From Phellopilus nigrolimitatus (taxonomy: Eukaryota; Basidiomycota; Agaricomycetes; Hymenochaetales; Hymenochaetaceae): a stretch of 46,163 nucleotides of DNA. Shown piece after piece: positions 1-16,602 of the stretch. How positions within the stretch are numbered: position 1 is the stretch's first letter; each line of letters opens with the position of its first letter. The stretch spans positions 1 to 46,163 of the forward strand of contig JAJOHG010000203.1 in the NCBI GenBank assembly GCA_021029095.1, given 5' to 3'. The translations under genes and the position numbers were made by a program. The notes below the pieces were generated by a model. It did not search any database and was not told the origin of the DNA. It was given only the letters and a program-made list of their open reading frames with translations.

Positions 1-507
1 CCATGAAAATCTTTGCAGACTGTCATTAGACGTCCGGGTTCATCCAACTAATAAACCTTTTATTCGGAGGATTTATCACTGGCCGCAGACGAAGGCCATA
101 TGTCACGAACGGAATGTCGTTTTCAAATAACTGTACACCACCAGACATATAGAACGTGTGCAACGATCGCACTGTCTCGTTTCCTGGCTTTTTTAAAACT
201 CCAAAAGCACTAATACTTGCACGAGCATTTACATGTGGTTCTTGAAGCACTTTATTTACGGGTCTGCAAGTCGAGTTATGTAGTATGAAATTTCTCTGTC
301 AAAAAAGTTGTGCAATCAAGAAGTGCAAGCAATATAAACATATTAGAGCTGTTCAACTAGTGTCTTTTGCCAGTAAATTGTGTGGGTCGGTGCCGGGAAA
401 AAAATCGCGAGAAGCGGGGCGCGTCGACGACGTGTCTCGGACTTCCCTGTCGAGTCGGTTCTTCTGCAACCGACGCATTCACTATCCAGGCAGTTTTCTC
501 GACGACT
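1..507. other. Upstream intergenic region, no supported gene
   Basis: This stretch precedes RRP43 and is more AT-rich than the coding DNA around it. The minus strand has a 74-codon open frame at 26-250 with fairly protein-like composition, but it has no ATG at its beginning, no recognisable domain and no convincing splice partner in the window. It could be the last exon of a gene lying to the left, or chance. Nothing else was recognised. Confidence 0.4.
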
Positions 508-1673
508 ATGGCGGCCGTCGCATCCTCTTCGAAGCCCCAAGATTCGTCTCTCCAGGCCGAGACGTTCCGTCGCCTGCATCCGCGCGCATACCTCGAGCGT
601 TTTCTGTCCGAGGGGTTTCGGCCGGACGGGCGGGAAAAGGACGACTGGAGAGACGTCAGCGTCAACGTCGGTGGGTCTATGCGCGAAATCATGCCTATAG
701 TTCATCTCACATTATTGTGTGGGAACGTGCTTCAGGCTCGATATCGACCGCCGATGGGTCTGCACTGGTGCGCCTCGGGGACACAACGATTGTGTGCGGC
801 GTGAAGGCCGAGATCGCGGAGCCCGAGCTCGACAGTCCGGCAATTGGCTTCATCGGTGCGTTTATTTGCTACGCAAAAAATCGAGAAAAGTTGCATGGGT
901 CTCATGGAAATCCGCCACAGTGCCTAATCTTGACCTGCCCGCCATCTGCTCGCCAAAATTCAAGCCTGGCCCGCCTGTGGACGAGGCACAGGTGCTGTCC
1001 GAGCGTCTGTACGACGCCCTTATATCGTTCGTGTGTGTCGCAAATGGACTGTATATGGCGCAGCTGATCGCACACGCAGCTCAGAATCCATCCCCCTCTC
1101 GTCTCTGTGCATAAATCCTGGTAAAGCAGTCTGGGTGCTGTACGTGGATGCGACGTGCATTAACTACGACGGAAACGCGTTCGACGCCGCGCTGCTTGCC
1201 ATGACGGCCGCTCTCAAAAATAGTGCATTTAAAATTGTCCGTTCGGATGTTGACATCGTATTCAATGTTTTTATTAAATTTCCAGCTCGGCTGCCAAAAG
1301 CTACGTACGACGAAGAATCCGGAAAGACAACCTGCTCAAGGAAGGAAAAACACCCGCTCCAGATACAGCGGACGCCGGTAGCAGTGTCGTTCGGAATATT
1401 CGACTCGTGAGTCCCTTCATCTTGCCCTTCTGCAACGCTCTTGAATGTTCAAATTCTTCTCTTTCAAGCACACATATCCTATCAGACCCAACGTCATTCG
1501 AGGAGCCTCTGCTCGACACCTCCGTCTCGGTCGTTGTTGACGAGAGCGGAGCGTTGACCTCTGTGCTGCAGTCTGGCTTGGGCACCACGGGCGCGCAGGA
1601 CACATTGCTGCACTGCATTGCATTAGCGAAAAAACGGCGGAAGGAGCTCGGAAAGACAATAGATGCTGTATGA
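508..1673 (+). CDS. RRP43: Exosome complex component RRP43 (RNase PH-like ring subunit)
   Basis: This encodes a subunit of the six-membered RNase PH-like ring of the RNA exosome, which processes and degrades RNA in nucleus and cytoplasm; in eukaryotes the ring subunits are catalytically inactive. Joining exons 508-670, 736-855, 921-1026, 1080-1222, 1286-1406 and 1469-1673 gives 858 nt and 285 residues, close to human EXOSC8 (276). All introns are GT-AG and 53-65 nt long. Family landmarks seen are [14 protein letters not shown] near the N terminus, [13 protein letters not shown], the strand [16 protein letters not shown], and [20 protein letters not shown] in the second half of the fold. The third intron uses a GTTCGT donor, which is unusual but keeps the frame. 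The 3' end faces SMC5 tail to tail with about 140 nt between stops. Rrp42 and Rrp45 are related, but the N-terminal pattern fits RRP43 best. Confidence 0.9.
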
Positions 1674-1814
1674 TTGTGTTTCGATAGTACAGTAAATGAG
1701 GATGGTGTACGATAAAACAGGCCAAGATAAAAGGCGCACATGAAAAAGCGTGAGTTATATGGATAGATAAAATACGTTTAAAGAAAGCTATAGAACGGTT
1801 CCGCCAGAATGCAC

Positions 1815-6475
<4,661 letters not shown>

Positions 6476-6819
6476 CGTGGACCGTGGTAGTTAGACGCGA
6501 GGGTGACGCGCTTGACGCGTGGGTCACAGCGACGCTCGCTGCAACTTCCAAACTCCGCGAACATTGCGGGCATCCTCGCTTTGTGGCTCAAATCTTAGTT
6601 ATTTGAATAAAATATAATAAAATAGAAATACACAAGAATAGAACAAAATATCTCGAGTATCTGCAGCCTGTATGCTATCATTCACTCATCGTATTTGTTT
6701 TATTTTATTCTTTTGAGTAGTGTCTTTGCGCCGATTCATCACTGGATCTAGCATCATATTGATGAGTGCTGGCGGTCGACTGGCAGCGCACCATCGTCGA
6801 CATCGCTCATGTCGCCGCT
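6476..6819. promoter_or_regulatory. Shared divergent promoter region of SMC5 and the GT17 gene
   Basis: A 344-bp spacer separates the starts of SMC5 (minus) and the GT17 gene (plus). Its middle part (about 6600-6715) is AT-rich with AATAAAATA-type runs, unlike the GC-rich coding DNA on both sides, as expected for a nucleosome-poor promoter. I see no specific factor site that I can defend. The GT17 reading frame is open upstream to 6766 but without an ATG. Confidence 0.4.
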
Positions 6820-8161
6820 ATGCCTCTCCTACGCCGACATAGATTGTTTCTAATCCCAGCGGTACTCTTCGTGCTGTCTCTTGTCTATCTCTGGTCACAG
6901 TACCATTATCAAATCCACAATGCGCTCTCGTACGCGACGCGCCCGCTCTGGGACCACGCGGACGGCCCGACGGACATCATCCCGCATTACTTTGTTGACG
7001 GCATGTCAATGGACGAGCGCGCGTGCAGCCTGCACGGCTGGCAGCTGCGACCGGCCGCCGCGCAGGTGCACGTGCTGGACGCCGTGCTCATGAGCAGCGA
7101 GCTCGACCTGCTCGAGGTCCGCCTGAACGAGCTGGATGCCGTCGTCGACCGCTTCTTCATCGTCGAGAGCAACGCGACGTTCACGGGCCTCTCCAAGCAG
7201 ACGTACTTCGCGTCCAACCGCGAGCGGTTCGCGAAGTTCGAGCACAAGATCGAGTACCACTTGTGCGTGTCCCCAGTACTCATAACCCCAGGTGATCTGT
7301 ATTTACAAGTAAGCTGGTTAGCCTCCCCGGGTACCCGCTCGAGCCTGGGCAGAGCGCCTGGAATACCGAGTCATATACACGCGACTTCATGACGCGACAC
7401 CTGACCGCGTACGTCGCAACGCTCCCCGCGACGACGCACGCGCTGGTCGTCATGGCAGACATCGACGAGCTGCCCGCGGCGCACACGCTCGCGCTGCTCC
7501 GCGCATGCGACTTCGGCGCCGTGCTGCACCTGCAGCTACGTAGCTACCTCTACAGCTTCGAGTGGGCACTCGGCGGCACGCCCTCCTGGCGCGCGTCCGT
7601 GCACCGCTTCGTACTCCCCAGGCGCGGCGCGGGGGCGCCCGCGACCTACTACCGCCACTCGTTGTCCACGAGCACCGCGCTCGCAGACGCGGGCTGGCAT
7701 TGCTCGTACTGCTTCCGCACGTTGCCGGAGTACACGGCGAAGATGCGCGGGTTCTCGCATGCAGACCGCATAGGCGGCGACCTCCGGCTTTTGGACGAGC
7801 GCAGGATACAGAAAGTGATATGCAAGGGCGCAGACATCTTTGGTATACTGCCGGAGGCGTACAGTGTGGGTGACAACAACCTTATCTTCTTCACACGGGG
7901 GGACTCATGCTTTTCTATAGTACGGAGAACTGCTGGCGCAAATGTATATCCAGCCGTGAGCACCCTATTCGTCTTCCATTTAACACGTGTCCTGACTCGG
8001 GTATTAGCTCGCGGTCTGCGGTGCACATCCCGCGGTTCATCGTCGAGAACGCCGAGCGCTTCCGCTTCCTCCTGCCCGGGGGTTGCATGCGTGAAGGACG
8101 TAGTCACGACCGGAGCCATAGACTCAAGCCGCTGTTGCCCCCGCCCCCGCCCGAACCATGA
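6820..8161 (+). CDS. Glycosyltransferase family 17 protein (beta-1,4-N-acetylglucosaminyltransferase III-like)
   Basis: Exons 6820-7262, 7322-7865, 7921-7955 and 8008-8161 join to 1176 nt and 391 residues; introns are 52-59 nt. Residues about 9-27 form one hydrophobic segment after a basic start, the type II signal anchor of a Golgi enzyme. The family 17 signature is clear: [17 protein letters not shown], then [20 protein letters not shown] across the first splice, then VVMADIDEL, whose D-I-D is the likely metal and nucleotide-sugar site, and finally [10 protein letters not shown] and [16 protein letters not shown]. Animal members (MGAT3) add the bisecting GlcNAc to N-glycans; the fungal acceptor is not known from sequence. 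The third exon is only 35 nt. The protein ends in a run of prolines. It is transcribed divergently from SMC5. Confidence 0.85.
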
Positions 8162-9686
8162 CACGCACGGCCAATACACTTTGACTACGATCTTTGAAGG
8201 ACCAGCACGCTTCACACAGACTATCTGGTCCCAATTATGCCCCGAAGAGCTGCGCATGCACAAACAGGCCGTATCAACGTGTCGCCCATCTGCATCCCGC
8301 TTCTATACTGTTACTGATCGATTATCGGCCCAGCGCTGGGTGAAGGCGGGAGTTTTGACTGTTTCTTTCTTTCCCACGTCGGAAGAACGTCGGGTCAGGA
8401 TTTTGTGTATGTACGCGCATTCCAGATATTTTTTATCCACTTTGGAAAACTTCGTGGGCTTGACTTGCCAAGTCTTGCGTATGGTGAGGAGACCGCGTCC
8501 CTCTGGCTCGCAGGAAATCTTCTGCAGTTTTATAACAATTACAGGGAGGGGACCGAAAGAGATTTCGACGAACCTCATGCTTATCTGAGATACTTGTGCA
8601 CGACTCGCCATCGTCCTCGAGCCTATTCTTTCTCGTGCCGCCGCTCACGGACCTCCATTACCGAACAGGAGCGGGCTGGATCGCTGATTTTAGGAAAGTT
8701 CGGCCGCGAACGAGAATGTGGGGTTGCATTTATGTCTGTACTGCAATTGTCATCGGTTTTTTGTTTGCTTCTTCTGTTACGCTGTTCGTATGGATTAATT
8801 CCTTCAACTTCGGCATGTTCTTGTACTCGAATACATGTATTTCCCTCTGAGGGAAAAGTAAACACGCATCCTGGAACCCGACTTATTTACATGTTATGCC
8901 CAAATGGTAAACCCCTAAATATATGCAATTGTCTGCGTGCTGTCAAATGTCGACTGGCAAGGATCGTCTCTTCTCTAAGAGCAGAACTTAAATCTTACAC
9001 GAGAGCTTAGAGGAAATGTCTAATCGCTGGGATGAAAGCTGCTTCGCACATGCTTCATCTCTGACTTGAAACTGAAGAAGCGCTCGTAATACAACATTGA
9101 CAAGCACGCGAGCATCTGAGCACCACCAGAAAAGAAGATGCTTCTCGTGGATAACTTCAACTTCGATCCGAAGATGAAGACGTATTCATCAAAATCTAAC
9201 GTTGCATCGAAGAGCTCGAGCACATCAAATACTAGTACAGTTCTGAAGTGAGAACAGAGCTGGGTATCTCGCAGAAGTGATGAAGAGATAAATTTAATAA
9301 TTATAACTATCGGGGAAGGTACTTTTCACTACCCAGTAAATCTACAAAGAGAAATAGGATCACGGTTACTGCTTCTTCATACCAGTGCTACCCGATCCCT
9401 CCTCCTTCCCTCCTAAATCAGACAAACAAACTAAGCAAGGCAAAACAGAAAGCATGACAGCACAACAACAAAAGCAAGACAAAACAGCTGCAAAACAACA
9501 AAAGATCACAGCAAAAAAGCAGGAACAGAGGCAATCACAATATACAATACATAATAACAACAACAGCTTCGTGCGGAGTTCATGAGTAATTCCGTACTCC
9601 TCGTTTAGTATAATTCGTAGCGTTCGTTAAATCCGTTAAGCTGTCTTTTTCAGCACTCGAAATTTTCAGTAGGCGCCGGAGCCAAC
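8162..9686. other. Intergenic region between GT17 and F-box genes
   Basis: About 1.5 kb without a supported gene. A 201-codon open frame on the plus strand at 8405-9010 lacks any recognised motif and has weak coding character, so I leave it out. Around 9400-9560 there is an A- and C-rich, purine-biased stretch with many CAAAA and AACAA words. The end of this interval contains the 3' end of the minus-strand F-box gene. Confidence 0.4.
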
Positions 9687-11399
9687 CTAGGCAGCCGCGA
9701 GATGGTTGACAATATCAACCGGCTCGAGAGGGTCAGTCGTCTCAGCTGCCTCTACAGCGGCTTGCGTAGCCTCGGCAAGTGCAGGCTGCGGAGCTTCATC
9801 AGCCTCGAGAGGTTCCGTGACTTCAGCAGCAACATCTAGCTCAACTGGAAGCTCCTCTGTCCCGAGAAGTATTCTAAGGGAAAGAGAATTAGTCAGATAA
9901 AAATCGATCGACAGCCCGTCCACGTCATAGACTTACCCATCATGGTACACTTCCTTTCCCTCATAAAGATCCAACAGCAACCCCAGATCAACGCCGGGGC
10001 ACTGCGCAACCCACACCTTTCTCAGTGCTCGCCATTTCTCATCGTGCACTTGGAGGTTATCGGCCAGCTGCGCGAGCCACTCGTTGTTCAAACCCAGGAT
10101 CCCCTCGAGACGGAGCGTCTGCAGCGTTGGTATCGTGTCACCATGCTTTATCTCGGCAGGATAATAATCGTAAGTCCTCAATGTGAGGTGCTGTACATCC
10201 CGAAGCTTGTCCCACGGCAGTCTGTATGTATAAGCAGGTAAGCCGAGAGTGGCGTCGTTGTCTTCCTTCGGCAGGCACTCGAAGATCAACTCGTTCAGCA
10301 GATTGTTCTCTGGCAATCCCCCAAGAATACAGTTAATCCATTCGGTAGCCGCTTCTGCAGGCATTTGTTCGCCTTCGAAATCGCTGGTAAAAACAGTGAT
10401 TTTTGCGTCCAGTCTTTTCAAACTGGGCAAATGCAAAGCCCGTAGAAATGGGGCTACGTCGTGCGGGTCTCCACATGTATAGATGAAACTAAACTCCTCC
10501 AAACTCGGGAGTATAACATCCTCGATGTCTCCAGCCTCGATCCCCTCGAAGCAGTCACCGAGGTAACCGAACTCAAGATTGAGCTGGTCGAGGCTTGAAA
10601 ACGACCCAAGAAACTTGGCCAACTCGTTATAGTCGTAGACTCTTTCCGTATTGTTCATCTCGTCAAGATAAACAGTAACACTTGTCAAAGAAAGTGCGCC
10701 ATGTTCGAATGCTCGAGGAACGATGTTGCGGAATGATACTTGTCGCACGTTTGGGACGATCCATGTTTCTATGCAGGCCGAAAGATCATTGGCCGTGTTG
10801 TTTTCGGGAGCTTCTTCCTTGTCTCCTGGCGCATAGCAAATAGAGATGCTCTCCAGACGAGGGAATTCTAAACCTCTGCAGCTCGTTTTCAATCGTGAAA
10901 ACTGTCCTTCGTTATCTTCGTTCTCGTTCGGGAGAACTAATGACAGTCGGAAGGTTTTGAGCCTTGCTTTGGCCTCATTCAACGACTGTAGAAGCACGAG
11001 TGCCGTCTCGAAGTTGCGTTTGCTGATTTCAAGTTCAACATCTAGAAGGGAGGTCCTGCTTAGCTGCAGGACCTTCGCAGAGGGCGAAGGTATGGCACTC
11101 GTTTTATTTGTCAAAACGGTCCATAGCCTGGGCTGATGCTCTGCGGCCATTCTGAATTGTTTACAGACGCTTGACGCAACTAATGCGATATTTCGGTCGT
11201 CCTCGTAAGCTTCCTCGAGTATTTTCCCGAGAACCTCCACGGGAAAGATTGACTGATTCGGTGATGGTTGTAAAGAAAAGGAGAAAGTCGCATTTGTGGC
11301 CTGTGCTATCTCTCTCGTTTCATCCGTTGTATCCTCGACCTTAGCAATTTTGAGAGCGGGCATTTCGTCGTCAAACTCATCCGGATTGTTCATAGACAT
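9687..11399 (-). CDS. F-box/leucine-rich-repeat-like protein
   Basis: Exons 11399-9937 and 9873-9687 join in frame (1650 nt, 549 residues) across a 63-nt intron. Residues about 51-95 (FPVEVLGKILEEAYEDDRN and the following VCKQFRMAAEHQPRLW) match an F-box-like motif, which binds SKP1 in SCF ubiquitin ligases. The rest has irregular leucine-rich segments such as LDQLNLEFGYL, LPSLEEFSFIY, LPSLKRLDAKI and IPTLQTLRLEGI, the usual substrate-binding part in basidiomycete F-box proteins. The C-terminal 60 residues are Ala/Glu/Pro-rich. The frame stays open to 11498, but a likely 5'UTR intron (GTGAGT at about 11480 to CAG just before the start) favours the ATG at 11399. This is a large, fast-evolving family, so the substrate cannot be inferred. 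Confidence 0.75.
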
Positions 11400-12852
11400 G
11401 TTTGTTCCTGGTTGAGCATAAGATCGTTCATGTTGGATCAGCATGGTGTACTTCAGTCGCATCCGGTTTGAGATACTCACGAATAGGTCGATTGACACCC
11501 AACAACCACCAGCAATCCTTGACGCCTACGTCTCAAGTTTTTGACAACTGTGTGCGGCTGATTTCAAGTCGAGTCCGAGATGTACCGTTCCGGATCGTAC
11601 AAGCAACAAGCTCGACAGATGATCAGTGGCCCTTCACGTTGAGGGATCTGTGGGGATGTAATGTGGCCGCTGTCGAGGCCGGATTCGGAGCGCGATGTCC
11701 AGGGGGAGGGTGAAGCAGGCCTTCTCCAATAAAGTTGCTGCTGGAAAGAGTGTCTGAACTAGAAGGAAGTATTCAGACGTTGTACTAATGATATCCGGGT
11801 CGAGGGTGGATGGGGGGCGTAGCTGAAGCAAAATGAAAGTCCTGCCCACAACAAACTCTGACAAAACTCTGACAAATCTTAGCGTGGGAACGTGGTCTGT
11901 GACCTTGAAAGTCGGCTAAAAACATTCCCACGGTACACGACGCCGTCCTGGACATCTTCAACTTGCAGTTCGCATTGAAATTGCTTTCTTCAATAATTTC
12001 GACCGTCCCCGACCTGTTAAACGAAGAAAGGTTGCCACCGCTTGTCTAATTAGAGGTTCTTGTCGATCTCTGATTGGAATGGTGAAACACTCACACGATC
12101 TCCAGCCGCATTACGCGCCGCTAATTCAGATCCACACCACACCACTTTCGAAAAATGGTTATTTGTCAGCTTGCGGGAGCTCAGCTGAGATATCTGGGAC
12201 TTGGGAAAAAAGATATTTTCATCGGTGTAAGGGATACAACTCACCTCAGAGCCACATATCTATCAGCTTAGACCTACGGCGCACTGGGACACTCTGAGAC
12301 CACTTAACTCTTGTGCCTTGTCGCCGACGTTTCCTTAATAGTGTTGGTCAATCATGCCAGCACACGTTCAAGGTCAGCACCCTCAAGGTTCTCCCCGACA
12401 AACGACGCAAGACGGCAGGCAGGACAGCATGCAAGACAGCTCTTGTCGGGTAGGCCAAATATTAGAGCACCTTCGAACACCAGATCAGGAGTAACGCCCC
12501 ATGCTGTACGCGAGTTTTTTCATCAAGAGGCCCAGGCAGGTGCAGTGTTTGTCGAGACTCGACTTTGTCCATGGCAGATCTTTTCCCGAGAGCGACTATT
12601 CGTCGCAGGGCTTGAGCAAACTTGTTTCCAGAGTCCGCTTTATATACAAGACACAGATCAAAGAGCAGGTGGAGAATGTTGGCTCTACGTGGCACAATAA
12701 GGTATGTGCACAAGCTGTCCGCTGTCCGCAGACTAGCCACTCCCGCTCATTGATTATTTGGGTTACGCTACAGGCCCCAGTCTATATCAAAACTTAGAGA
12801 CTATGCTATTCAGACCTCCACACCTTTCTCTTCTCCTTACGTCGTCCTCGTC
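11400..12852. other. Intergenic region between divergent F-box and BTB genes
   Basis: About 1.45 kb between two divergent starts. Apart from the probable 5'UTR intron of the F-box gene (about 11413-11480) I see no gene, RNA or repeat. The open frames present (longest 129 codons, 12311-12700) have no recognisable motif. The last 100 bp before the BTB start are rich in CT (12820-12850), a common core-promoter feature in fungi. Confidence 0.4.
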
Positions 12853-13674
12853 ATGCTCAGTCCGTTCACCACCCCCGACGCCGACGCCGTGCTTCGCACA
12901 AGCGACGATGCAGAGCTCCGGGTCCATCGCCGCATCCTCTCAGAGGCATCTCCGTTCTTTCAGGACCTTTTCACTTTGCCACAAGGCGATTCAACAGACA
13001 GTGCCACCGCACCTACCGTCGACATCGCGGAAAACGCGGAGGTTATGGAAACCTTGCTGAAGTTAATCTATCCCGGAATGGAGCCCGTCGTAAACACTCT
13101 CGACGAGCTTTCAGTCCTGCTCGCAGCTGCGATGAAGTATGATATGATTCGTGCCACCGAGATCTTGCGCCGTTTCCTCGTATCATCACGCTTCGTCGAG
13201 AAGGAGCCCACCAGAGTGTACGCCATCGCATGCCGCCATGATCTCGAACATGAGGCGCAGCTCGTGTCGTCGCATACGCTACGCGTTAACATTATCGACT
13301 GCCCGCTTTCGGAGGACCTGAAGTACATCACTGCGTGGTCGTACCACCGGCTGCTCGACCTGCATCGTCGGCGGAGTGCGGCCGCGGAGGACGTACTGGA
13401 GAGTTCGATCACGGACACAGACGACGTGAAGTGCGAGCAGTGCAGCGCGGGGCACCACGGCGCCCTGTGTCCCCCGCGCTGGTGGACAGACTTTTCTCGG
13501 CGGGTGAAGGAGGAGCTGCGCGTGCGCCCGACGACGGATGTCATATTTTCGATGGCGTTTCTCGCGCAGTCGGCGAATACTGGATGCCAGCGCTGCGCAG
13601 GCTCGATTTTTGAGTCTTATGCTTTTCTTGAGAAGCTGAAGCGACGCATCGACGATCTTCCGTCCACAATCTAG
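12853..13674 (+). CDS. BTB/POZ domain protein with Cys-pair motif
   Basis: An intron-less 273-residue protein. Residues about 6-115 are a BTB/POZ fold: DADAVLRTSDDAELRVHRRILSEAS is the typical start, followed by FFQDLF and the helix VMETLLKLIYPGMEP. BTB domains dimerise and often bridge to cullin 3; many agaricomycetes carry dozens of such genes. The C-terminal half has two Cys pairs, C194-x2-C197 and C245-x2-C248, with WW and His residues between them, a pattern I know from other basidiomycete BTB proteins and a plausible zinc site. No signal peptide or membrane segment is present. The ATG at 12853 directly precedes the domain. Function beyond protein interaction cannot be inferred. Confidence 0.8.
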   Translation: MLSPFTTPDADAVLRTSDDAELRVHRRILSEASPFFQDLFTLPQGDSTDSATAPTVDIAENAEVMETLLKLIYPGMEPVVNTLDELSVLLAAAMKYDMIRATEILRRFLVSSRFVEKEPTRVYAIACRHDLEHEAQLVSSHTLRVNIIDCPLSEDLKYITAWSYHRLLDLHRRRSAAAEDVLESSITDTDDVKCEQCSAGHHGALCPPRWWTDFSRRVKEELRVRPTTDVIFSMAFLAQSANTGCQRCAGSIFESYAFLEKLKRRIDDLPSTI

Positions 13675-14579
13675 CCAATCTTCTTGTGCGCGTCGTCGCG
13701 GACTTCCTTCGCCCAGGATCGCACCTGATGCGGCTGTGTTTTGCAAACGATGAGGACGAGAGCCCGCCGGGCACGCTCGTGAGCATGCCTGTTCCCGGCC
13801 TGCGCGCAGGTCGGGTGCAGGATGTACTCACACAGTTCGAAGACGGGTACGCGTGTCCGAATAAGGTTCGAGCAAGCGAAGGACACCTGGGTTCACACCA
13901 TGCTTGAAGATGCCCAATAACGCGACTTATCGACTTGCCTGCCGAGCACGCTGATTATTTGGCTGCGGCACCATGGACGATTGGAGATCTAACCTGCAAA
14001 GGGCCCCGAAGTTACTCGATATGCCCGCCTCGTCCTCGACTCTCCAATTTGCAATGCGCCCAGCGTTAAGATCGGGCCGGCGCTCAAATCTACGTCGAAC
14101 ATATTCGAGAAGTTGTCATCGCTTACACGGGACGTTATATAAGGTTTTCGGTAGCGGAGCCCGTATCTCTGAGCCTGTGCCCTTAACCTGCAGGCCCCGT
14201 CAGTTCTGAGCGTTATCTATAGCACAGCTAATCACCGACCTGACACGCCACAACAGTGATAACTGGCGCCTACACTTGCGCACGAGATGGGCCATCCTTG
14301 AAAAGGTGTCTTCGAGCAGCATGTACGCGCTCCTTATTGTTGAAATCTACTTGAAAAAGAGAGGATAACCCATGCCGTGATTTTGTGATGTCCTATTTTA
14401 CTTCATTTTCATCTTGTACTGTAGTCTGGATCAATAATATAGCAATTTGTTTTCGACGTTGGAAACCGTTACTTGTTTGTGACTGACGCTTACATAATGT
14501 ACATTCCTTTGCATTCCTTTCGCTTGAGCCTCGTTTACGTTACTACATAGGCAGAATTGTACATACTTGTGTTATTGTT
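13675..14579. other. Intergenic region upstream of NUP42
   Basis: About 900 bp without a supported gene. Short open frames continue in the shadow of the BTB gene and then end. AT content rises from about 14330 to the NUP42 start, consistent with a promoter. No repeat, RNA gene or specific site was recognised. Confidence 0.35.
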
Positions 14580-16602
14580 ATGGTGAGCTCGCGTCTTACT
14601 TAAAAGAGGTACTTAAACTAATACCCGGAGGAAACAAAGACGGTGTGCTCGTACTTCCTTCGCGGTCAGTGCAAGTTCGGGTCCTCGTGCAAGTTTGAGC
14701 ATCCAGCTCAACGTCCTGGAGGTTTCGGAAGTGCGTCGTGCCACGTCTGTCCAGAGGAGTGGTGATTTTGAAGTGGTTGGCTGTTCTAGACCAGACGTGG
14801 GGTAATCCTACACAAGCACACAGTTCTTCTGGTAGCGGACCAGCTATGGTCCCATTCACGTACGCCCTATGTCTTGGTACTCGACGCGCTGACTTTTGAT
14901 TGTGATATTCAAGGGAAGATGGACTAGCGAAGGATATGACGCCGGGCTCTGAGAAACCGATGTGGCCGCTCTCGAGCTATGGTCCTGCGAAGATGGAGTC
15001 GACGCTGTTCACGAACCTCGACGAATCGCCTGAGGAGTTACGGTGGAAGGCTGTTCAAGCACTCAAGTCTGGGAATACAATGGATTACGTGCGTTCCTCG
15101 CTATTCAGACGACGTCTAATATGAATGCGTTTTCCTTCCAGCAAAAATATGAATCAGAGAAAATCCAGGCGGCGAACCAGATGTTCGCGAGCGCGTTAGC
15201 GAACATACCACAGGTGTATCAACAAGCGCAGAACGCGGCCGTGGCAAGACAGAAAGGCCTCCCGAATCCCGCCAGTTCTGTGTTCAATGCCAGTGCTACT
15301 GCCACTCAAAACCCAACGGGCTCTGCGTTCGGGAAGCCCTCCGCGTTTGGCGGCGGCACTTCAGCGTTTGGCGCATCTCCCTCCGCGCCAGCGTCTACAT
15401 CTGCATTTGGCTCGCCTGCACCCGCTGCGACTTCTGCGTTCGGCAAGCCGGCGTTCGGGCAATCTGCGTTCGGCCAACCAGCCTTTGGGCAGTCTGCGTT
15501 CGGTCAACCAGCAAAAGCTGTCTCGGCTTTCGGCCAGCCAGCGCAGCCAACATCTGCCTTTGGTCAACCACAAACGACATCTGCCTTCGGACAACCCGCG
15601 CAATCCGCTTCTGCGTTCGGAGGAGGTACCCAGCAGCAGTCGACGTCTGCCTTTGGGCAGGCCTCGCAGCCACAATCGTCGTTCATCCGGCCCGCAACTG
15701 CGTTCGGTAACACTAATGGGGGCGCATTCTCTGCGTTTGCAGGTCCCAAGACTTCTGCATTTGGTTCTGGTGCGCAGCAATCCCAGCCTCAACAAGCCTC
15801 AGCGTTTGGGAACAGCGCGCAGACCGCTACCCCGTCTGCATTCGGTGCATCTAGTGCAGCAAGTCAGCCAACTTCGGCGTTCGGACAACCTGGACAGTCC
15901 GTGTCCGCTTTCGGACAACCTGCAAAACCTGCGCCTGCGTTTGGCCAGCCTTCGCAGCCCGTTTCTGCTTTCGGGGCGGCTGCGGGTCTGCCCGCAAAGC
16001 CTGTATCGGCATTCGGGCAGCCCTCACAGCCGGCGCCAGCTTTTGGACAACCTTCGCAACCCGTCTCTGCCTTCGGACAGCCTACGAAGCCAGTATCTGC
16101 TTTCGGTCAGTCACCCAAACCCGCCTCAGCGTTTGGCCAGCCTGCGCAGCCCGTTTCCGCGTTCGGCCAGCCCGCGCAGTCTGTCTCCGCGTTTGGCCAG
16201 CCTACTCAGTCTACCTCCGCGTTTGGCCAGCCCGCTCAGTCCGTCTCCGCGTTCGGCCAGTCCGCTCAACCCGCTCCAGCATTCGGCCAGTCCGCTCAAC
16301 CCGTTCCAGCATTCGGCCAACCCAACCAACCTGTTTCCGCGTTCGGGCAGTCCGCGTTGTCAGCTTCTGGTTCGTCGTTTGGGATGGGGACGGGGCCGCC
16401 CGCAAAGCCGAAAGCCGGACCTCCAGACTTCCAGGCTGCTCTCGCTTCATGCAAGGTGCAACCGGGGCGGGACAAATACGATGCGCTGCTACCTGCGGAT
16501 TACACTGAGAAGCTCCCAGCACCCGCGAGGGAGGCGTTCGCGGCTACATGGTTCGAGTGGGGCTGCATCCCAGAGTGGGTTCCGCCTGTGCAAATACGCT
16601 AG
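14580..16602 (+). CDS. NUP42: CCCH zinc-finger FG-repeat nucleoporin (NUP42/Amo1-like)
   Basis: Exons 14580-14582, 14640-14730, 14790-14859, 14914-15088 and 15142-16602 give 1800 nt and 599 residues. The first coding exon is only the ATG. Residues 4-22 are a CCCH zinc finger (C4-x7-C12-x5-C18-x3-H22). After a conserved helical part (SPEELRWKAVQALKSGN, then QKYESEKIQAANQMFASAL) come dozens of FG repeats, mostly SAFGQP, from about 15340 to 16380, followed by a conserved tail ending near FEWGCIPEWVPP. NUP42 sits on the cytoplasmic face of the nuclear pore, where it works with GLE1 and the DEAD-box helicase DBP5 in mRNA export; FG repeats bind transport receptors. The order CCCH, FG repeats, conserved tail matches fungal NUP42/Amo1. 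The repeats make false long frames on both strands. Confidence 0.85.

Noticed and set aside
8405..9010. 201-codon plus-strand frame after the GT17 gene
   Set aside because: No recognisable motif, intergenic-like base composition, and no sign of a conserved exon.
9385..9585. Gln/Lys-rich 66-codon frame
   Set aside because: It comes from a low-complexity A/C-rich tract; composition alone explains it.
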